From assembly GCF_001483745.1 (NCBI RefSeq), contig NZ_LQBL01000028.1:290379-354378 (forward strand): 64,000 bases of DNA, given 5' to 3'. Origin of the DNA: Serinicoccus chungangensis (GTDB taxonomy: Bacteria > Actinomycetota > Actinomycetes > Actinomycetales > Dermatophilaceae). How positions within the stretch are numbered: the first letter of the stretch is position 1; every line of letters starts with the position of its first letter. This document shows, piece after piece, positions 7,582-17,324 of the stretch. The position numbers were made by a program, and so were the translations under genes. The notes under the pieces were generated by a model. The model was given only the letters and a program-made list of their open reading frames with translations, made no database searches and was not told the origin of the DNA.

Positions 7582-8526
7582 ATGCGCACCCCCACCTTCC
7601 CCGGCACCGACCGTACCTTCCTGCCGATCAACCTCGGCGGCAACCCCTTCGGCTGGACCTCCTCCGCCGGGGCCAGCGAGGCGGTCCTGGACGCCTTCCT
7701 CGAGGCGGGCGGGTCCTTCGTCGACACCGCCGACGCCTACTCCTCCTGGGCCGAGGGACACGAGGGCGGCGAGTCCGAGCGCATCCTGGGCCGCTGGATG
7801 GCCGAGCGCGGCAACCGGGACGAGGTGCTGGTGGCGACCAAGGTCGGCAAGAAGCCGGGCCGGGAGGGCCTGGCGCACGACTCGGTCCTGGCCGCCCTGG
7901 AGGAGTCCCTGGATCGGCTGCAGACCGACCGGATCGACCTCTACTACGCACACGCCGACGACGAGTCGGTGGCCATCGAGGACCAGGTGGCGACCTTCGA
8001 CGAGGCCGTGCGCAGCGGCAGGGTGGGGGCCGTCGGCCTGTCGAACTACTCCCCCGCCCGGCTGCGCGAGTTCATGGAGACCGCCGCGGCGCAGGACGCG
8101 GTGCTCCCGACCGCGATCCAGCCCCGCTACAGCCTGGTCTCCCGCTCGGGCTACGAGAACGACCTCGCGCCGCTCGTCGACGAGTTCGACCTCGCCGTGT
8201 TCTGCTACCCGGCGCTGGCCTCGGGCTTCCTCACCGGCAAGTACCGCACCGAGGAGGACTTCGCCGGCAACGCCCGCGGTGGCGCCGCCCGACGGTATGC
8301 CGAGGCCGGCGGTCTCGCGGTCGTGGACGCCCTGGTGGCGGTCGCCGACCGGCACGGGGTCGCCCCGGCGTCGGTGGCTCTGGCCTGGCTCCTGGACCGG
8401 GGCGTCACCGCCCCCATCGCCTCCGCCTCCCGCCCCGAGCAGCTGGAGCCGCTGCTGGCGGCCACCCGGCTCGAGCTGACCCAGCAGGACCGGGACGAGC
8501 TGGACGTCGTCTCAGCGACCCTGTAG
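7582..8526 (+). CDS. Aldo/keto reductase
   Basis: This 314-residue NADPH-dependent oxidoreductase has an (alpha/beta)8-barrel. The Asp-Tyr-Lys-His tetrad is visible: Asp and Tyr in FVDTADAYSSW, Lys in VLVATKVGKK and His in DLYYAHADD. GLSNYSP and the C-terminal TAPIASASRPEQLEPLL region fit cofactor binding, as in the YajO/Tas-like group. The substrate is unknown. The ATG at 7582 is chosen because it suits a leaderless start. The gene ends 10 bases from the convergent CoxL-like gene. Confidence 0.9.
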   Translation: MRTPTFPGTDRTFLPINLGGNPFGWTSSAGASEAVLDAFLEAGGSFVDTADAYSSWAEGHEGGESERILGRWMAERGNRDEVLVATKVGKKPGREGLAHDSVLAALEESLDRLQTDRIDLYYAHADDESVAIEDQVATFDEAVRSGRVGAVGLSNYSPARLREFMETAAAQDAVLPTAIQPRYSLVSRSGYENDLAPLVDEFDLAVFCYPALASGFLTGKYRTEEDFAGNARGGAARRYAEAGGLAVVDALVAVADRHGVAPASVALAWLLDRGVTAPIASASRPEQLEPLLAATRLELTQQDRDELDVVSATL

Positions 8527-8536
8527 CCCCGTGGGC

Positions 8537-10936
8537 TCAGACCTCGACGTCGTCCACGGCGTCGAGGTCGGGAAGGTCGTCGAAGAGGGCCGGCGGCTCG
8601 CGCCAGGGGTCGTGCTCGCCACGGGCGGCGTCCTGGACCGCCCGGTAGACCCGCTCCGGGGTGCACGGCAGGTCGACGTGCCGCACCCCGAGGTGGGCGA
8701 GCGCGTCGACGACGGCGTTCTGCACCGCGGGGGTCGACCCCACGGTGGCCGCCTCGCCGATCCCCTTGGCCCCCAGCGGGTTGCGGTCGGTGGGGGTCTG
8801 GGTGAGGCTCGCCTCGAGCTGCACGAGGTCGGCGGCCGTGGGCAGCGTGTAGTCGGCGAAGGTGCCGGTGACCGGGTTGCCGAGCTCGTCGTAGCGGAAC
8901 TCCTCGAAGAGCGCCTGCGCAATCCCCTGGACGCACCCGCCGTGCTGCTGGCCGCGCACGAGCAGCGGGTTGACGACGGTGCCGCAGTCGTCCACCGCGA
9001 CGTGGCGCAGCAGCCGCACCGCACCGGTCTCCACGTCCACCTCCACGACGCAGACGTGGGTGCCGAACGGGAAGGTCGCCCCGTCCTGCGAGAAGTCGTG
9101 GTCGACGCCCAGCCCCTCACCGCGCTCGTGCGCCTGCTCCGCGACGGCGTTCCAGGTGAGCGTGGCGCCGGGGACCCCGCGCACCCCGAAGCTGCCGTCG
9201 ACGAGCTCGACGTCGGCCTCGGCGACCTCCAGGAGCTCGGCGGCCAGGCGGGTCGCCTGCTCGCGCAGCTCCACGGTCGCCTCCAGCACCGCGCTCCCGC
9301 CCAGCTGCAGGGACCGCGCCCCGCCGGTGCCGCCGCCGGAGCGGACCCGGGCGGTGTCGGACTGCACGTAGCTCACGCGCTCCAGCGGCAGGCCGAGCTG
9401 GTCGGCCACCAGCATGGAGAAGGCCGTGGCGTGACCCTGACCGTGGGCCGAGGTGCCGGCCATGACGGTGAGCGAGCCGTCCCGGTCCACCCGGATGCCG
9501 GCATACTCGGTGCCGCCGAACCCGGTGATCTCGACGTAGCTCGCGATCCCCACCCCCAGCTGCCACGGGCTGCCCGTCTCGCGCCGCCGTCGCTGCTCGC
9601 GCCGCAGCTCCTCGACGCCGGCCACCTCGAGGGCCCTCTCGAGGGCCGTGACGTAGTCACCGGTGTCGTAGCGCGCGCCGAACTTGGTGGTGTGCGGGAA
9701 GTCGGCGGCCGCGACGAAGTTGCGGCGGCGGAACTCCTCCGGGGCGAGCCCGCTCTCCCGCGCCGCGTGGTCCATCGCCCGCTCCACCATGGCCGCGGCC
9801 TCCGGCCGCCCGGCGCCGCGGAAGGCCCCGGTCGGCGCGGTGTTGGTCATGACCGAGACCGCGTCGTAGCGCAACCGGGGGATGACGTAGGAGCCCTCGG
9901 ACATCGTCCGGGTCGAGCCGCTGGCGAAGGACCCGCCGAAGCCGGCGTAGGCGCCGCAGTCCCCCACGAGCCGCGCCCGCATCCCGGTGATCCTGCCGTC
10001 CTCGTCCAGCCCGACCTCGACGTACTGCCGCTGCCCGCGGCTGGTCATCGACAGCATCGTCTCGCTGCGCGTCTCCACCCAGCGCACCGCACGCCCGAGC
10101 CGGCAGCTGGCGCGCACCACGGCCGCGTGCTCGGGGATGATGCCGGCCTTGCCGCCGAAGGCGCCGCCGACGTGCGGTGCCCGCACCCGCACGGCGTCCT
10201 GGGGCAGCCCGGTCCACCGGACGAGCAGGCGTCGCGCCAGGTGCGGGTGCTGCGTGCCCAGGGCGACGTCCAGACCCGTGACCTCCGGCGAGGGCGAGCC
10301 CGCCGACCCCTCGGCGACGGTGGGCCGGACGAGGATGCCGTGCCCCTCGATGGGGCTGGTCGCCATCCGGTTGTTCTCCATCCGCAGCCGCGCCACCCGG
10401 TGGGCGCCGGCGAGGACGTCCTGCTCGCCGTCCGGGTCCTTGACCGCGAGCACGAGGTTGGTCCCGAGCTCGGGGAACTGCCGGGGCGCCTGCTCGGCCA
10501 GGGCCTCCTCGAGGTCGACCACCGCGTCCAGCTCCTCGTAGTCCACGTCGACGAGGTCGGCCGCGTCGACGGCCGCCACCCGGCTGCTCGCCACGACGAG
10601 GGCGACCGGGTCCCCCACGAAGCGCACCCGGCCCGTGGCGAGGGCGGTCCGCGCCACCTGGTCGTGGATCTGGGCGAACGGCGGCACAGGGTCGGTGCCG
10701 AGGTCCTCGGCGGTGAAGACCCCCACCACCCCGGGCGCCGCAGCGGCCTCGGTGGTGTCGATCCCGGCGAGGCGGGCGTGGGCCACGGGGCTGCGCACGA
10801 ACACGGCGTGGAGGACCTCGGGGTCGTCCAGGTCGAGGTCGCCGACGAAGGTGCCCCGGCCGCGCAGCAGGTCGGGGTCCTCCACCCGGCGCACCTCGGT
10901 GCCGAGGATGGACGTCCCACGCTGAAGATCCGTCAT
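8537..10936 (-). CDS. CoxL-like molybdopterin hydroxylase large subunit (orphan, form II type)
   Basis: The protein has 799 residues and belongs to the xanthine dehydrogenase/CO dehydrogenase large-subunit family, which binds the molybdenum-cytosine-dinucleotide cofactor. The N-terminal a/b hammerhead domain ([18 protein letters not shown]) is followed by Mo-binding regions with [32 protein letters not shown] and [17 protein letters not shown] (C-terminal active-site Glu region). The loop reads AFRGAGR, as in form II (CoxL-like, not proven CO oxidisers); form I has AYxCSFR. The FAD (CoxM) and [2Fe-2S] (CoxS) subunits that normally sit beside it are missing here. It is divergent from the acyl-CoA dehydrogenase gene. 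The substrate is unknown. Confidence 0.85.
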   Translation of the reverse strand: MTDLQRGTSILGTEVRRVEDPDLLRGRGTFVGDLDLDDPEVLHAVFVRSPVAHARLAGIDTTEAAAAPGVVGVFTAEDLGTDPVPPFAQIHDQVARTALATGRVRFVGDPVALVVASSRVAAVDAADLVDVDYEELDAVVDLEEALAEQAPRQFPELGTNLVLAVKDPDGEQDVLAGAHRVARLRMENNRMATSPIEGHGILVRPTVAEGSAGSPSPEVTGLDVALGTQHPHLARRLLVRWTGLPQDAVRVRAPHVGGAFGGKAGIIPEHAAVVRASCRLGRAVRWVETRSETMLSMTSRGQRQYVEVGLDEDGRITGMRARLVGDCGAYAGFGGSFASGSTRTMSEGSYVIPRLRYDAVSVMTNTAPTGAFRGAGRPEAAAMVERAMDHAARESGLAPEEFRRRNFVAAADFPHTTKFGARYDTGDYVTALERALEVAGVEELRREQRRRRETGSPWQLGVGIASYVEITGFGGTEYAGIRVDRDGSLTVMAGTSAHGQGHATAFSMLVADQLGLPLERVSYVQSDTARVRSGGGTGGARSLQLGGSAVLEATVELREQATRLAAELLEVAEADVELVDGSFGVRGVPGATLTWNAVAEQAHERGEGLGVDHDFSQDGATFPFGTHVCVVEVDVETGAVRLLRHVAVDDCGTVVNPLLVRGQQHGGCVQGIAQALFEEFRYDELGNPVTGTFADYTLPTAADLVQLEASLTQTPTDRNPLGAKGIGEAATVGSTPAVQNAVVDALAHLGVRHVDLPCTPERVYRAVQDAARGEHDPWREPPALFDDLPDLDAVDDVEV

Positions 10937-10990
10937 ACCCCCATCCTGCCTCCTCCCCGAGGGGTCGGCGAGCGGCATGATGGGGGTATG
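10934..10990. promoter_or_regulatory. Mirror-image divergent leaderless promoters
   Basis: Both starts carry nearly the same 17 bases: GGCAGGATGGGGGTATG for the minus-strand CoxL-like gene (ATG at 10936) and GGCATGATGGGGGTATG for the plus-strand dehydrogenase gene (ATG at 10988). They differ at one base. In each, a -10-like hexamer (CAGGAT or CATGAT) lies exactly 6 bases from the ATG. The ends form the inverted repeat CATACCCCCATC...GATGGGGGTATG, which could also bind one regulator of both genes. Confidence 0.5.
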
Positions 10991-12163
10991 CCCGACCCCC
11001 AGCCGGACCTGCTCGACCTGGACTCCCTGCTCGACGACGACGAACGCGCCGTGCGCGACTCGGTCGCCGCGGCGTGCGCCGAGCACGTGGTCCCGCACGT
11101 CGCCGGGTGGTACGAGGCCGGCCACGTGGAGCACGGGGTCGTGCGCGAGCTGGCCGGTGAGTTCGGCCGGCTGGGGCTGCTGGGGATGCACCTGGAGGGC
11201 TACGGGTGCGCGGGCATGAGCGCGGTCGACTACGGCCTGGCCTGCACCGAGCTGGAGGCCGTCGACTCCGGCATCCGCTCCCTCGTGTCCGTGCAGGGGT
11301 CCCTGGCCATGCACGCCATCCACGCCTACGGCAGCGAGGAGCAGCGGCAGGGCTGGCTGCCGGGCATGGCCTCCGGCGAGACCATCGGCTGCTTCGGGCT
11401 CACCGAGCCCGACCACGGCTCGGACCCGGGCTCGATGACCACCCGGGCACGGCGCGAGGGCGCCGACTGGGTCCTCGACGGGGCGAAGACCTGGATCACC
11501 AACGCCCCCCTCGCCGACGTGGCCGTGGTCTGGGCCCGCACCGAGGACGGCATCCGCGGCTTCGTCGTCCCCACCTCCACCCCGGGCGTCTCCACCCCGA
11601 CCATCGGGCGCAAGATGTCGCTGCGGGCCTCGGTGACCGGTGAGGTCGTGCTGGAGGGCGTGCGGCTGCCGCAGGACGCGGTGCTGCCCGGCGTCCGCGG
11701 GCTCAAGGGGCCGCTGTCGTGCCTGTCGGAGGCGCGCTACGGCATCGTCTGGGGGTCGATGGGCGCCGCCCGCTCAGCGCTGTCGACGGCGCTGGGGTAT
11801 GCCGCGACCCGCGAGCAGTTCGACCGTCCCATCAGCGCCTTCCAGCTCACCCAGGCGAAGCTGGCCCGCATGCACCAGTCCTGGGCCACCGGCACGCTGC
11901 TGGCGCTGCACCTGGGCCGGCTCAAGGACCGTCGCGGCCTGCGTCCCGAGCAGGTCAGCGTCGGCAAGCTCAACAACGTCGGCGCGGCGCTGGAGATCTG
12001 CCGCACGGCGCGCACCATCCTCGGGGCCAACGGCATCTCCGGGGACTACCCGGTCATGCGCCACATGGCCAACCTCGAGTCGGTGCTCACCTACGAGGGC
12101 ACCGAGGAGATGCACACCCTCGTCGTCGGGCAGGCCCTCACCGGGGAGCAGGCCTACCGGTAG
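10988..12163 (+). CDS. Acyl-CoA dehydrogenase (glutaryl-CoA dehydrogenase-like)
   Basis: This 391-residue FAD enzyme oxidises acyl-CoA thioesters to enoyl-CoA. Visible family motifs are CFGLTEPDHGSDPGSM (FAD/substrate contact), WITNAPLADVAVVWAR, the EQFDRPISAFQLTQAKLA helix and YEGTEEMHTLVVG. The last holds the candidate catalytic Glu, in the glutaryl-CoA dehydrogenase position. The closest named relative is therefore GcdH, but no partner gene of lysine/tryptophan breakdown lies nearby, so the substrate is open. The ATG at 10988 is chosen from its leaderless promoter and from the family start. Confidence 0.9.
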   Translation: MPDPQPDLLDLDSLLDDDERAVRDSVAAACAEHVVPHVAGWYEAGHVEHGVVRELAGEFGRLGLLGMHLEGYGCAGMSAVDYGLACTELEAVDSGIRSLVSVQGSLAMHAIHAYGSEEQRQGWLPGMASGETIGCFGLTEPDHGSDPGSMTTRARREGADWVLDGAKTWITNAPLADVAVVWARTEDGIRGFVVPTSTPGVSTPTIGRKMSLRASVTGEVVLEGVRLPQDAVLPGVRGLKGPLSCLSEARYGIVWGSMGAARSALSTALGYAATREQFDRPISAFQLTQAKLARMHQSWATGTLLALHLGRLKDRRGLRPEQVSVGKLNNVGAALEICRTARTILGANGISGDYPVMRHMANLESVLTYEGTEEMHTLVVGQALTGEQAYR

Positions 12164-12203
12164 CCGTCCGGCTGGCTGTCACCCACCTGATGGCCGGGTC
12201 CGG

Positions 12204-14477
12204 CTAGCGGCCCGTGGGGGCCGCGTCCGCTCCGGCGGTGACGCCGAGCCGGTCGAAGGCCGCCTCCAGCCGGTCCCCCAGCACGTCAGCGAGCGAGCGG
12301 GCGTAGGTGTCGGTGATGTGGCTGCCCTGGCGGTACACCAGCACCCCTCCCACGACCGGTGGGCACCGGTCCTCGCCGGGGCAGACCCAGTCGTTCATCG
12401 TGACGAAGGTCGACCCGGGGACCGCCTCCACGGCCCGGAGCAGCGGCCCGGTGCCGCTGCCGTCGTTGCTGTCGAAGCTGCAGCGGTCGAGATCGTCGCG
12501 GTGGTCCGCGACGCAGGCGTAGACCTGCAGGTCACCGGGCTGCGGGGTGTCCGCCACGGCGACCACCGGGACGCCGGCGGCACCGACCTCGCGCCAGTGC
12601 TGCGCCATCCCCTCGGCGAGCGCGGCCCCGGACGGCTCCCCGTCCGCGTCGAGGCCCTGGGACTTCACCGACGAGGTCAGCACGACGTCCGGGGGCTCGG
12701 CCACCAGGCGGCGCGTCACCTCGGCCCCCCAGGAGCGGCAGGCCTGCGCCTGGGCCTCGTCCTCGAACTCGGCCAGGGCGGCGCTCCACGGGCACGCCGA
12801 CCGGTAGTAGACGTCGACCCGCCACCCCCGCTGCTCGCCGAGCTCGTCCAGCGCCCCCGTCCACTGGGCGATCTTGGAGTCGCCGACCACGGCGACGTGC
12901 AGGTCGCCCTCCGGGTCGCCGAAGGCGCAGCGCAGCACCTCCTCGCCGGTGGCGTCGCAGTCCTGCCGGTAGAGCGCCGGCAGGTCCCGGGTGGCCTCGA
13001 GCGGGTCCGGGGTGATGGAGGCGGGATCGAGGTCGAGACCCTCGAGGTCCGGCGGGGGTGCCCCCTCGGTGCCGGACGCGAGCGCACGCTCCCCCGACCC
13101 GTCGGCGCCCGCCCCGTCCTCTCCGGCACCCTCCCCGCGCGCACCGTTCCCACCCTCGCCGTCCGCACCCTCGCCGTCCGCACCCTCGTCGTCCTGGTCC
13201 GCACCGTCCCCGGCGGCGCCGTCCGTGCCGGCAGAGCGGTCCCCCTCCAGGGCCGCCGCACCGTCGGCGTCGGCGGCGGCCTCGTTGGCGCGGACCTGAC
13301 GGTCCACCTCGCGCACCAGCTGCCAGCCCGAGGCCGTCGCCAGCACCGTGCACAGCGCACCCACGGCCAACCCGGCCGCCGGGCGCGCCCCACGGCCGCG
13401 CGCGTGGCGCACCGGCTGCTCCACCAGCAGGTAGCCCGCGGTGGCCGGCAGCGCGCTCAGCAGCACCACCCCGAGGCCCACCCAGACCGAGGGCTCCCCC
13501 CACCTCGCCTCCGCCACGACCAGCAGCGGCCAGTGCCAGAGGTAGAGCGAGTAGGACAGGGCCCCCGTCCACTGCAGCGGCGCGAGGCGGTGCACGCGCA
13601 CCGGTCCGGACGTCTCCGAGGCCCGGACCCCGCCGACGATCGCCGCCGCCGTCCCCAGGGTCGGCACCAGCGCCGCCCACCCGGGCCAGGGGGTCTGCGG
13701 GCCGGTCAGCACCGCCCCGGCCACGACCAGGGCCGGGCCGCCCCACGCCAGCGCCGTGGCGAGGGGGACGGGGACGCGGGACCACCAGGCGCTCCCCAGC
13801 GCCACCAGCGCACCGACCCCGAGCTGCCACAGCCGGGTCGAGGTGACGAAGTAGGCCTCCGGAGGGCTCGCGGAGGTCAGGTGCACCGCCCAGGCGAAGG
13901 ACGGCAGGACGACGACCGCGGCCAGGAGCCCGGCGGTGAGCGGGACCAGCCGCACACCGCGCCGTCGCGCGACCCAGGCCGCGAGGAGCAGCAGCAGCGG
14001 CCAGAGGACGTAGAACTGCTCCTCGACGGCCAGCGACCAGTACTGCTGCACCGGGGAGTCGACCGAGTCCTCGGCCAGGTAGTCCACCGAACGGTCCGCC
14101 AGCCGCCAGTTCACCACGTAGAGACCGGAGGTGACGATGTCCCAGCCCGTCTCGCGCCAGCGCACCTGCGGCAGCAGGGTGAGGGTGAGCAGCGCGGTCG
14201 CCACCAGGACGAGGGCCGAGGCCGGGAGCAGCCGCCGCGCGCGGCGGGACCAGAACCTCCCGAGGTCCACCGTCCCGGTGCGCAGCACCTCGGACACGAG
14301 CAGCCCGGTGATGACGTAGCCGGAGATGACGAAGAAGACGTCGACCCCGGCGAAACCGCCGGGGAGCCAGGGCACCCCGGCGTGGTAGAGCAGGACGAGG
14401 AGCACGGCCAGCGCCCGCAGCCCCTGGATGTCGGCCCGGTAGCCCGGCGGGACCGTACGACCACCGAGCCTGCTCAC
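12204..14477 (-). CDS. Acyltransferase-3 / SGNH-domain membrane protein (OafA type)
   Basis: The protein has 757 residues. The N-terminal acyltransferase-3 domain (about 1-350, roughly ten membrane helices) starts YRADIQGLRALAVLLVLLYHAG and has VDVFFVISGYVITG and SYSLYLWHWPLLV. A low-complexity Asp/Gly/Glu/Ala linker follows (about 385-455, repeats of DGEGADGEG). The C-terminal extracytoplasmic SGNH domain has VVGDSKIAQW (Ser block) and RQGSHITDTYARSL (His block). Such proteins O-acetylate cell-wall or exported polysaccharides. GTG 14477 is chosen because TACACT lies 7 bases upstream and the domain begins there; longer frames run into the regulator gene. Confidence 0.85.
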   Translation of the reverse strand: MSRLGGRTVPPGYRADIQGLRALAVLLVLLYHAGVPWLPGGFAGVDVFFVISGYVITGLLVSEVLRTGTVDLGRFWSRRARRLLPASALVLVATALLTLTLLPQVRWRETGWDIVTSGLYVVNWRLADRSVDYLAEDSVDSPVQQYWSLAVEEQFYVLWPLLLLLAAWVARRRGVRLVPLTAGLLAAVVVLPSFAWAVHLTSASPPEAYFVTSTRLWQLGVGALVALGSAWWSRVPVPLATALAWGGPALVVAGAVLTGPQTPWPGWAALVPTLGTAAAIVGGVRASETSGPVRVHRLAPLQWTGALSYSLYLWHWPLLVVAEARWGEPSVWVGLGVVLLSALPATAGYLLVEQPVRHARGRGARPAAGLAVGALCTVLATASGWQLVREVDRQVRANEAAADADGAAALEGDRSAGTDGAAGDGADQDDEGADGEGADGEGGNGARGEGAGEDGAGADGSGERALASGTEGAPPPDLEGLDLDPASITPDPLEATRDLPALYRQDCDATGEEVLRCAFGDPEGDLHVAVVGDSKIAQWTGALDELGEQRGWRVDVYYRSACPWSAALAEFEDEAQAQACRSWGAEVTRRLVAEPPDVVLTSSVKSQGLDADGEPSGAALAEGMAQHWREVGAAGVPVVAVADTPQPGDLQVYACVADHRDDLDRCSFDSNDGSGTGPLLRAVEAVPGSTFVTMNDWVCPGEDRCPPVVGGVLVYRQGSHITDTYARSLADVLGDRLEAAFDRLGVTAGADAAPTGR

Positions 14478-14484
14478 CCCGGGA

Positions 14485-14490
14485 AGTGTA
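14485..14490 (-). promoter_or_regulatory. -10-like hexamer TACACT, leaderless start
   Basis: On the minus strand TACACT precedes the GTG at 14477 by 7 bases. It lies between the acyltransferase gene and the end of the upstream regulator gene. Confidence 0.4.
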
Positions 14491-14491
14491 G

Positions 14492-15514
14492 TCAGCCCCT
14501 CCCGTGCCGGGACACGCTCGACCGGGAGACCAGCCGGGGAGGGATGAGCAGCTCCGCCGCGCCGTCTCCCCCCTCGAGCAGCGACACCAGCCGCTCCACC
14601 GCGGCGGCACCGACGGCGTCGAACTGCTGCTCGACCGTGCTCAGCGCCGGTTGCAGCCACCCGCTCTCCGGCGTGTTGTCGTAGCCGATGACGCTCACCC
14701 GGGCAGGCACCTCGACGCCCGAGCGGTGCAGCGCCGCCATGAGGCCCAGCGCCATCGAGTCGTTCGCGGCGAACACCGCACCGACCTCCTCCCAGCGCGG
14801 GTGCTCCAGCAGCTCCAGACCGGCCCGGTAGCCCGCCTCGGGGCTCCAGTCACCGACCCAGACCGGACCGGGCTGCACCCCGGCCGCGATCAACCGGTCG
14901 GCCCACCCGGCCGTGCGCTGACGGGCCTCCCCCCAGTCCGTCGGCCCGCTGACGTGGGCGACCGTCCGGTGCCCGCACTCCAGCAGGTGCTCGGCCACCA
15001 GCCGGCCGCCGGCCTCGTTGTCGCTCGCCACGAACGGGACGTCCTCGCCCAGCCGGCCCTCGACGGCCACGACGGGCAGCTGGGCGCGCAGCCCGTCCAC
15101 CATCCGCGCCTGCCCGTCCGTGGGCGCGATGACGGCCACCCCCTCGACGTCCCGGCGCAGCACCTCCTCGAGGACGGCGCCCACCTGACCGGCGTCCAGC
15201 CCGTGCGCCGACACGATCTGCGCCGCGTAGCCGCTGCGCCGAGCGGCGGCCTCGATGCTGAGCAGCATGGACATGGGCCCGAAGAGCGGACCCATGAAGC
15301 TGACGACCCCCAGGGAACGGGTGCGGCGCACCGCGAGGTTGCGGGCGGTCCCGCTGGGCCGGTAGCCCAGCCGCGTCATGGCGCGACGCACCCGGTCCAC
15401 CGTCTCCGGGCGCACCTGCGGGCTGCCGTTGACGACCCGGGAGACCGTCTGGTGGGACACGCCGGCGGCGGCCGCCACGTCATACATGGTCGTGCGTCGA
15501 CCTCGCCCGTCCAT
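14492..15514 (-). CDS. LacI-family transcriptional regulator, probable repressor of the arabinose operon
   Basis: This 340-residue repressor has the LacI helix-turn-helix at about residues 11-30 (MYDVAAAAGVSHQTVSRVVN), the hinge segment RPSGTARNLAVRRTRSLGVV, and a periplasmic-binding-protein-like sensor domain with VFAANDSMALGLMAAL and VSVIGYDNTPESGWLQPALSTV. ATG 15514 is chosen because GGAG lies 5 bases upstream. It is divergent from araB with about 97 bases between starts, and two LacI-type operators lie at the araB promoter. Arabinose or a phosphorylated pentose is the expected inducer; this is inferred from position. Confidence 0.88.
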   Translation of the reverse strand: MDGRGRRTTMYDVAAAAGVSHQTVSRVVNGSPQVRPETVDRVRRAMTRLGYRPSGTARNLAVRRTRSLGVVSFMGPLFGPMSMLLSIEAAARRSGYAAQIVSAHGLDAGQVGAVLEEVLRRDVEGVAVIAPTDGQARMVDGLRAQLPVVAVEGRLGEDVPFVASDNEAGGRLVAEHLLECGHRTVAHVSGPTDWGEARQRTAGWADRLIAAGVQPGPVWVGDWSPEAGYRAGLELLEHPRWEEVGAVFAANDSMALGLMAALHRSGVEVPARVSVIGYDNTPESGWLQPALSTVEQQFDAVGAAAVERLVSLLEGGDGAAELLIPPRLVSRSSVSRHGRG

Positions 15515-15574
15515 CAGCTCTCCGTCCGCTCGGCGACCATCCTGCACCGTTCGTCGCAACCGCGACGAGGGGGC

Positions 15575-15603
15575 TTGGACAAAACGGATGTTAGCGGTAA
15601 CCT
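15575..15603 (+). promoter_or_regulatory. Promoter of the arabinose operon
   Basis: TTGGAC (15575-15580) and TAACCT (15598-15603) are 17 bases apart. The predicted start is within a few bases of the GTG at 15612, so araB may be translated from a leaderless mRNA. No Shine-Dalgarno sequence precedes the GTG. Confidence 0.6.
15590..15601 (+). promoter_or_regulatory. LacI-type operator 1 of the arabinose operon
   Basis: GTTAGCGGTAAC is a near palindrome (GTTA/TAAC) overlapping the -10 hexamer. It shares AGCGGTAAC with operator 2, 22 bases downstream, so both lie on the same face of the helix. Confidence 0.6.
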
Positions 15604-15609
15604 CCTCGG

Positions 15610-15625
15610 TTGTGAGCGGTAACAA
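15610..15625 (+). promoter_or_regulatory. LacI-type operator 2, containing the araB start codon
   Basis: TTGTGAGCGGTAACAA is an almost perfect palindrome and is one base shorter than the core of E. coli lacO1 (TTGTGAGCGGATAACAA). The GTG start codon of araB lies inside its left half. Confidence 0.65.
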
Positions 15626-17324
15626 CACCTACGTCGTCGGCGTCGACTTCGGCACCCTGTCCGGTCGCGCCGTGGTCGTGCGGGTCCAGGACGGGAGTGT
15701 GGTCGGCAGTGCCGCGCACCCCTACCCCCACGGGGTGATGGAGGCCGAGCTGTCCGCCGGCCCCGCCGCCACCGCGGGCCGCGCGACCCCGCTGCCCCCC
15801 GACTGGGCGCTGCAGGTCCCGGGCGACTACGTCGAGGTCCTCGCGCACGCCGTGCCCGCCGCCCTCGCGGCGGCCCGCGAGGAGCACGGGGTCCGGGCCG
15901 AGGACGTCGTCGGCATCGCGACCGACTTCACCGCCTGCACCATGGTGCCCACCACCTCCGACGGCACCCCGTTGAGCGAGCTCCCGGGGCTCGAGGACCG
16001 TCCGCACGCCTACGTCAAGCTGTGGAAGCACCACGCGGCGCAGCCGCACGCCGACCGCATCAACGCGCTGGCCCACGAGCGGGGTGAGCCGTGGATCGCG
16101 CGCTACGGCGGGCTCATCTCCTCGGAGTGGGAGTTCGCCAAGGGGCTGGAGCTCCTCGAGGATGACCCCGAGGTCTACGCCGCCACCGAGCGCTGGGTCG
16201 AGGCGGCCGACTGGATCGTCTGGCAGCTGTGCGGCACCTACGTGCGCAACGCGTGCACCGCGGGCTACAAGGGGATCCGGCAGGACGGCCGTTACCCCGA
16301 CCGCGACTTCCTGGCCGCGCTCCACCCGGGCTTCGCCGACTTCGTCGCGGAGAAGCTCGACCAGCCGATCGGCGAGCTGGGTGCCGCCGCGGGCCGGCTC
16401 ACCGCGCGGGCGGCGGCCTGGACCGGCCTCCCCGAGGGGATCACCGTCGCCGTCGGCAACGTGGACGCCCACGTCACCGCCCCCGCCGCCGGCGCCGTCG
16501 GGCCCGGGCAGATGGTGGCCATCATGGGCACCTCGACCTGCCACGTCATGAACGGGGAGTCCCTGCGCGAGGTCCCCGGGATGTGCGGTGTCGTCGAGGG
16601 CGGCATCGTCCCCGGGCTGTGGGGCTACGAGGCCGGCCAGTCCGGCGTCGGCGACATCTTCGGCTGGTTCGTCGAGCACGGCGTCCCCCCCGCCTACCAC
16701 GAGGAGGCGGCCCGGCAGGGCGTGTCGGTCCACGAGCTGCTCACCGACCTCGCGTCCCGGCAGCGGGTGGGCGAGCACGGCCTCGTCGCGCTGGACTGGC
16801 ACAGCGGCAACCGGTCGGTCCTCGTGGACCACGAGCTGTCCGGGCTGGTCGTCGGCCAGACCCTCGCGACCCGGCCCGAGGACACCTACCGGGCGCTGCT
16901 CGAGGCCACCGCCTTCGGCACGCGGGTCATCGTGGAGGCGTTCGAGGAGGCCGGCGTGCCCGTGACCGAGTTCATCGTCGCCGGGGGCCTGCTCCAGAAC
17001 CGTCTGCTCATGCAGATCTACGCCGACGTCACCCGGTTGCCCCTCTCCACCATCGCGACCGACCAGGGTCCGGCGCTGGGGTCGGCCCTGCACGCGGCCG
17101 TCGCGGCCGGCGCGTACCCCGACATCCGCGCCGCGGCCTCCGCCATGGGTCGGGTGGACCGCGCCGTCTACACGCCCGACGAGGAGTCGGCGAGCGCCTA
17201 CGACGCGCTGTTCGCGGAGTACCGCGCGCTGCACGACCACTTCGGCCGTGGGGGCACCGAGGTGATGCACCGGTTGCGCGGCCTGCGCCGGGCCGCCCGC
17301 AGCGGGTCGGGGTCGGCGGCATGA
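15612..17324 (+). CDS. araB: Ribulokinase
   Basis: This 570-residue FGGY-family kinase phosphorylates L-ribulose with ATP in arabinose breakdown. The phosphate-binding N-terminus reads [18 protein letters not shown]. Ribulokinase-type signatures are [35 protein letters not shown] and the C-terminal FGGY segment [21 protein letters not shown]. It heads an operon; its stop overlaps the araD start as ATGA. GTG 15612 is chosen because translation must start after the promoter and the conserved FGT motif follows within 15 residues. It is regulated by the operator pair around the start. Confidence 0.95.
   Translation: MSGNNTYVVGVDFGTLSGRAVVVRVQDGSVVGSAAHPYPHGVMEAELSAGPAATAGRATPLPPDWALQVPGDYVEVLAHAVPAALAAAREEHGVRAEDVVGIATDFTACTMVPTTSDGTPLSELPGLEDRPHAYVKLWKHHAAQPHADRINALAHERGEPWIARYGGLISSEWEFAKGLELLEDDPEVYAATERWVEAADWIVWQLCGTYVRNACTAGYKGIRQDGRYPDRDFLAALHPGFADFVAEKLDQPIGELGAAAGRLTARAAAWTGLPEGITVAVGNVDAHVTAPAAGAVGPGQMVAIMGTSTCHVMNGESLREVPGMCGVVEGGIVPGLWGYEAGQSGVGDIFGWFVEHGVPPAYHEEAARQGVSVHELLTDLASRQRVGEHGLVALDWHSGNRSVLVDHELSGLVVGQTLATRPEDTYRALLEATAFGTRVIVEAFEEAGVPVTEFIVAGGLLQNRLLMQIYADVTRLPLSTIATDQGPALGSALHAAVAAGAYPDIRAAASAMGRVDRAVYTPDEESASAYDALFAEYRALHDHFGRGGTEVMHRLRGLRRAARSGSGSAA

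Noticed and set aside
8537-10936. Bona fide CO dehydrogenase (form I coxL)
   Set aside because: The active-site loop is AFRGAGR rather than AYxCSFR, and coxM/coxS are absent.
8531-10987. Long plus-strand frame upstream of the acyl-CoA dehydrogenase, antisense to the CoxL-like gene
   Set aside because: The sequence is His/Val/Gly/Arg-rich antisense translation with no domain; the real gene begins at 10988.
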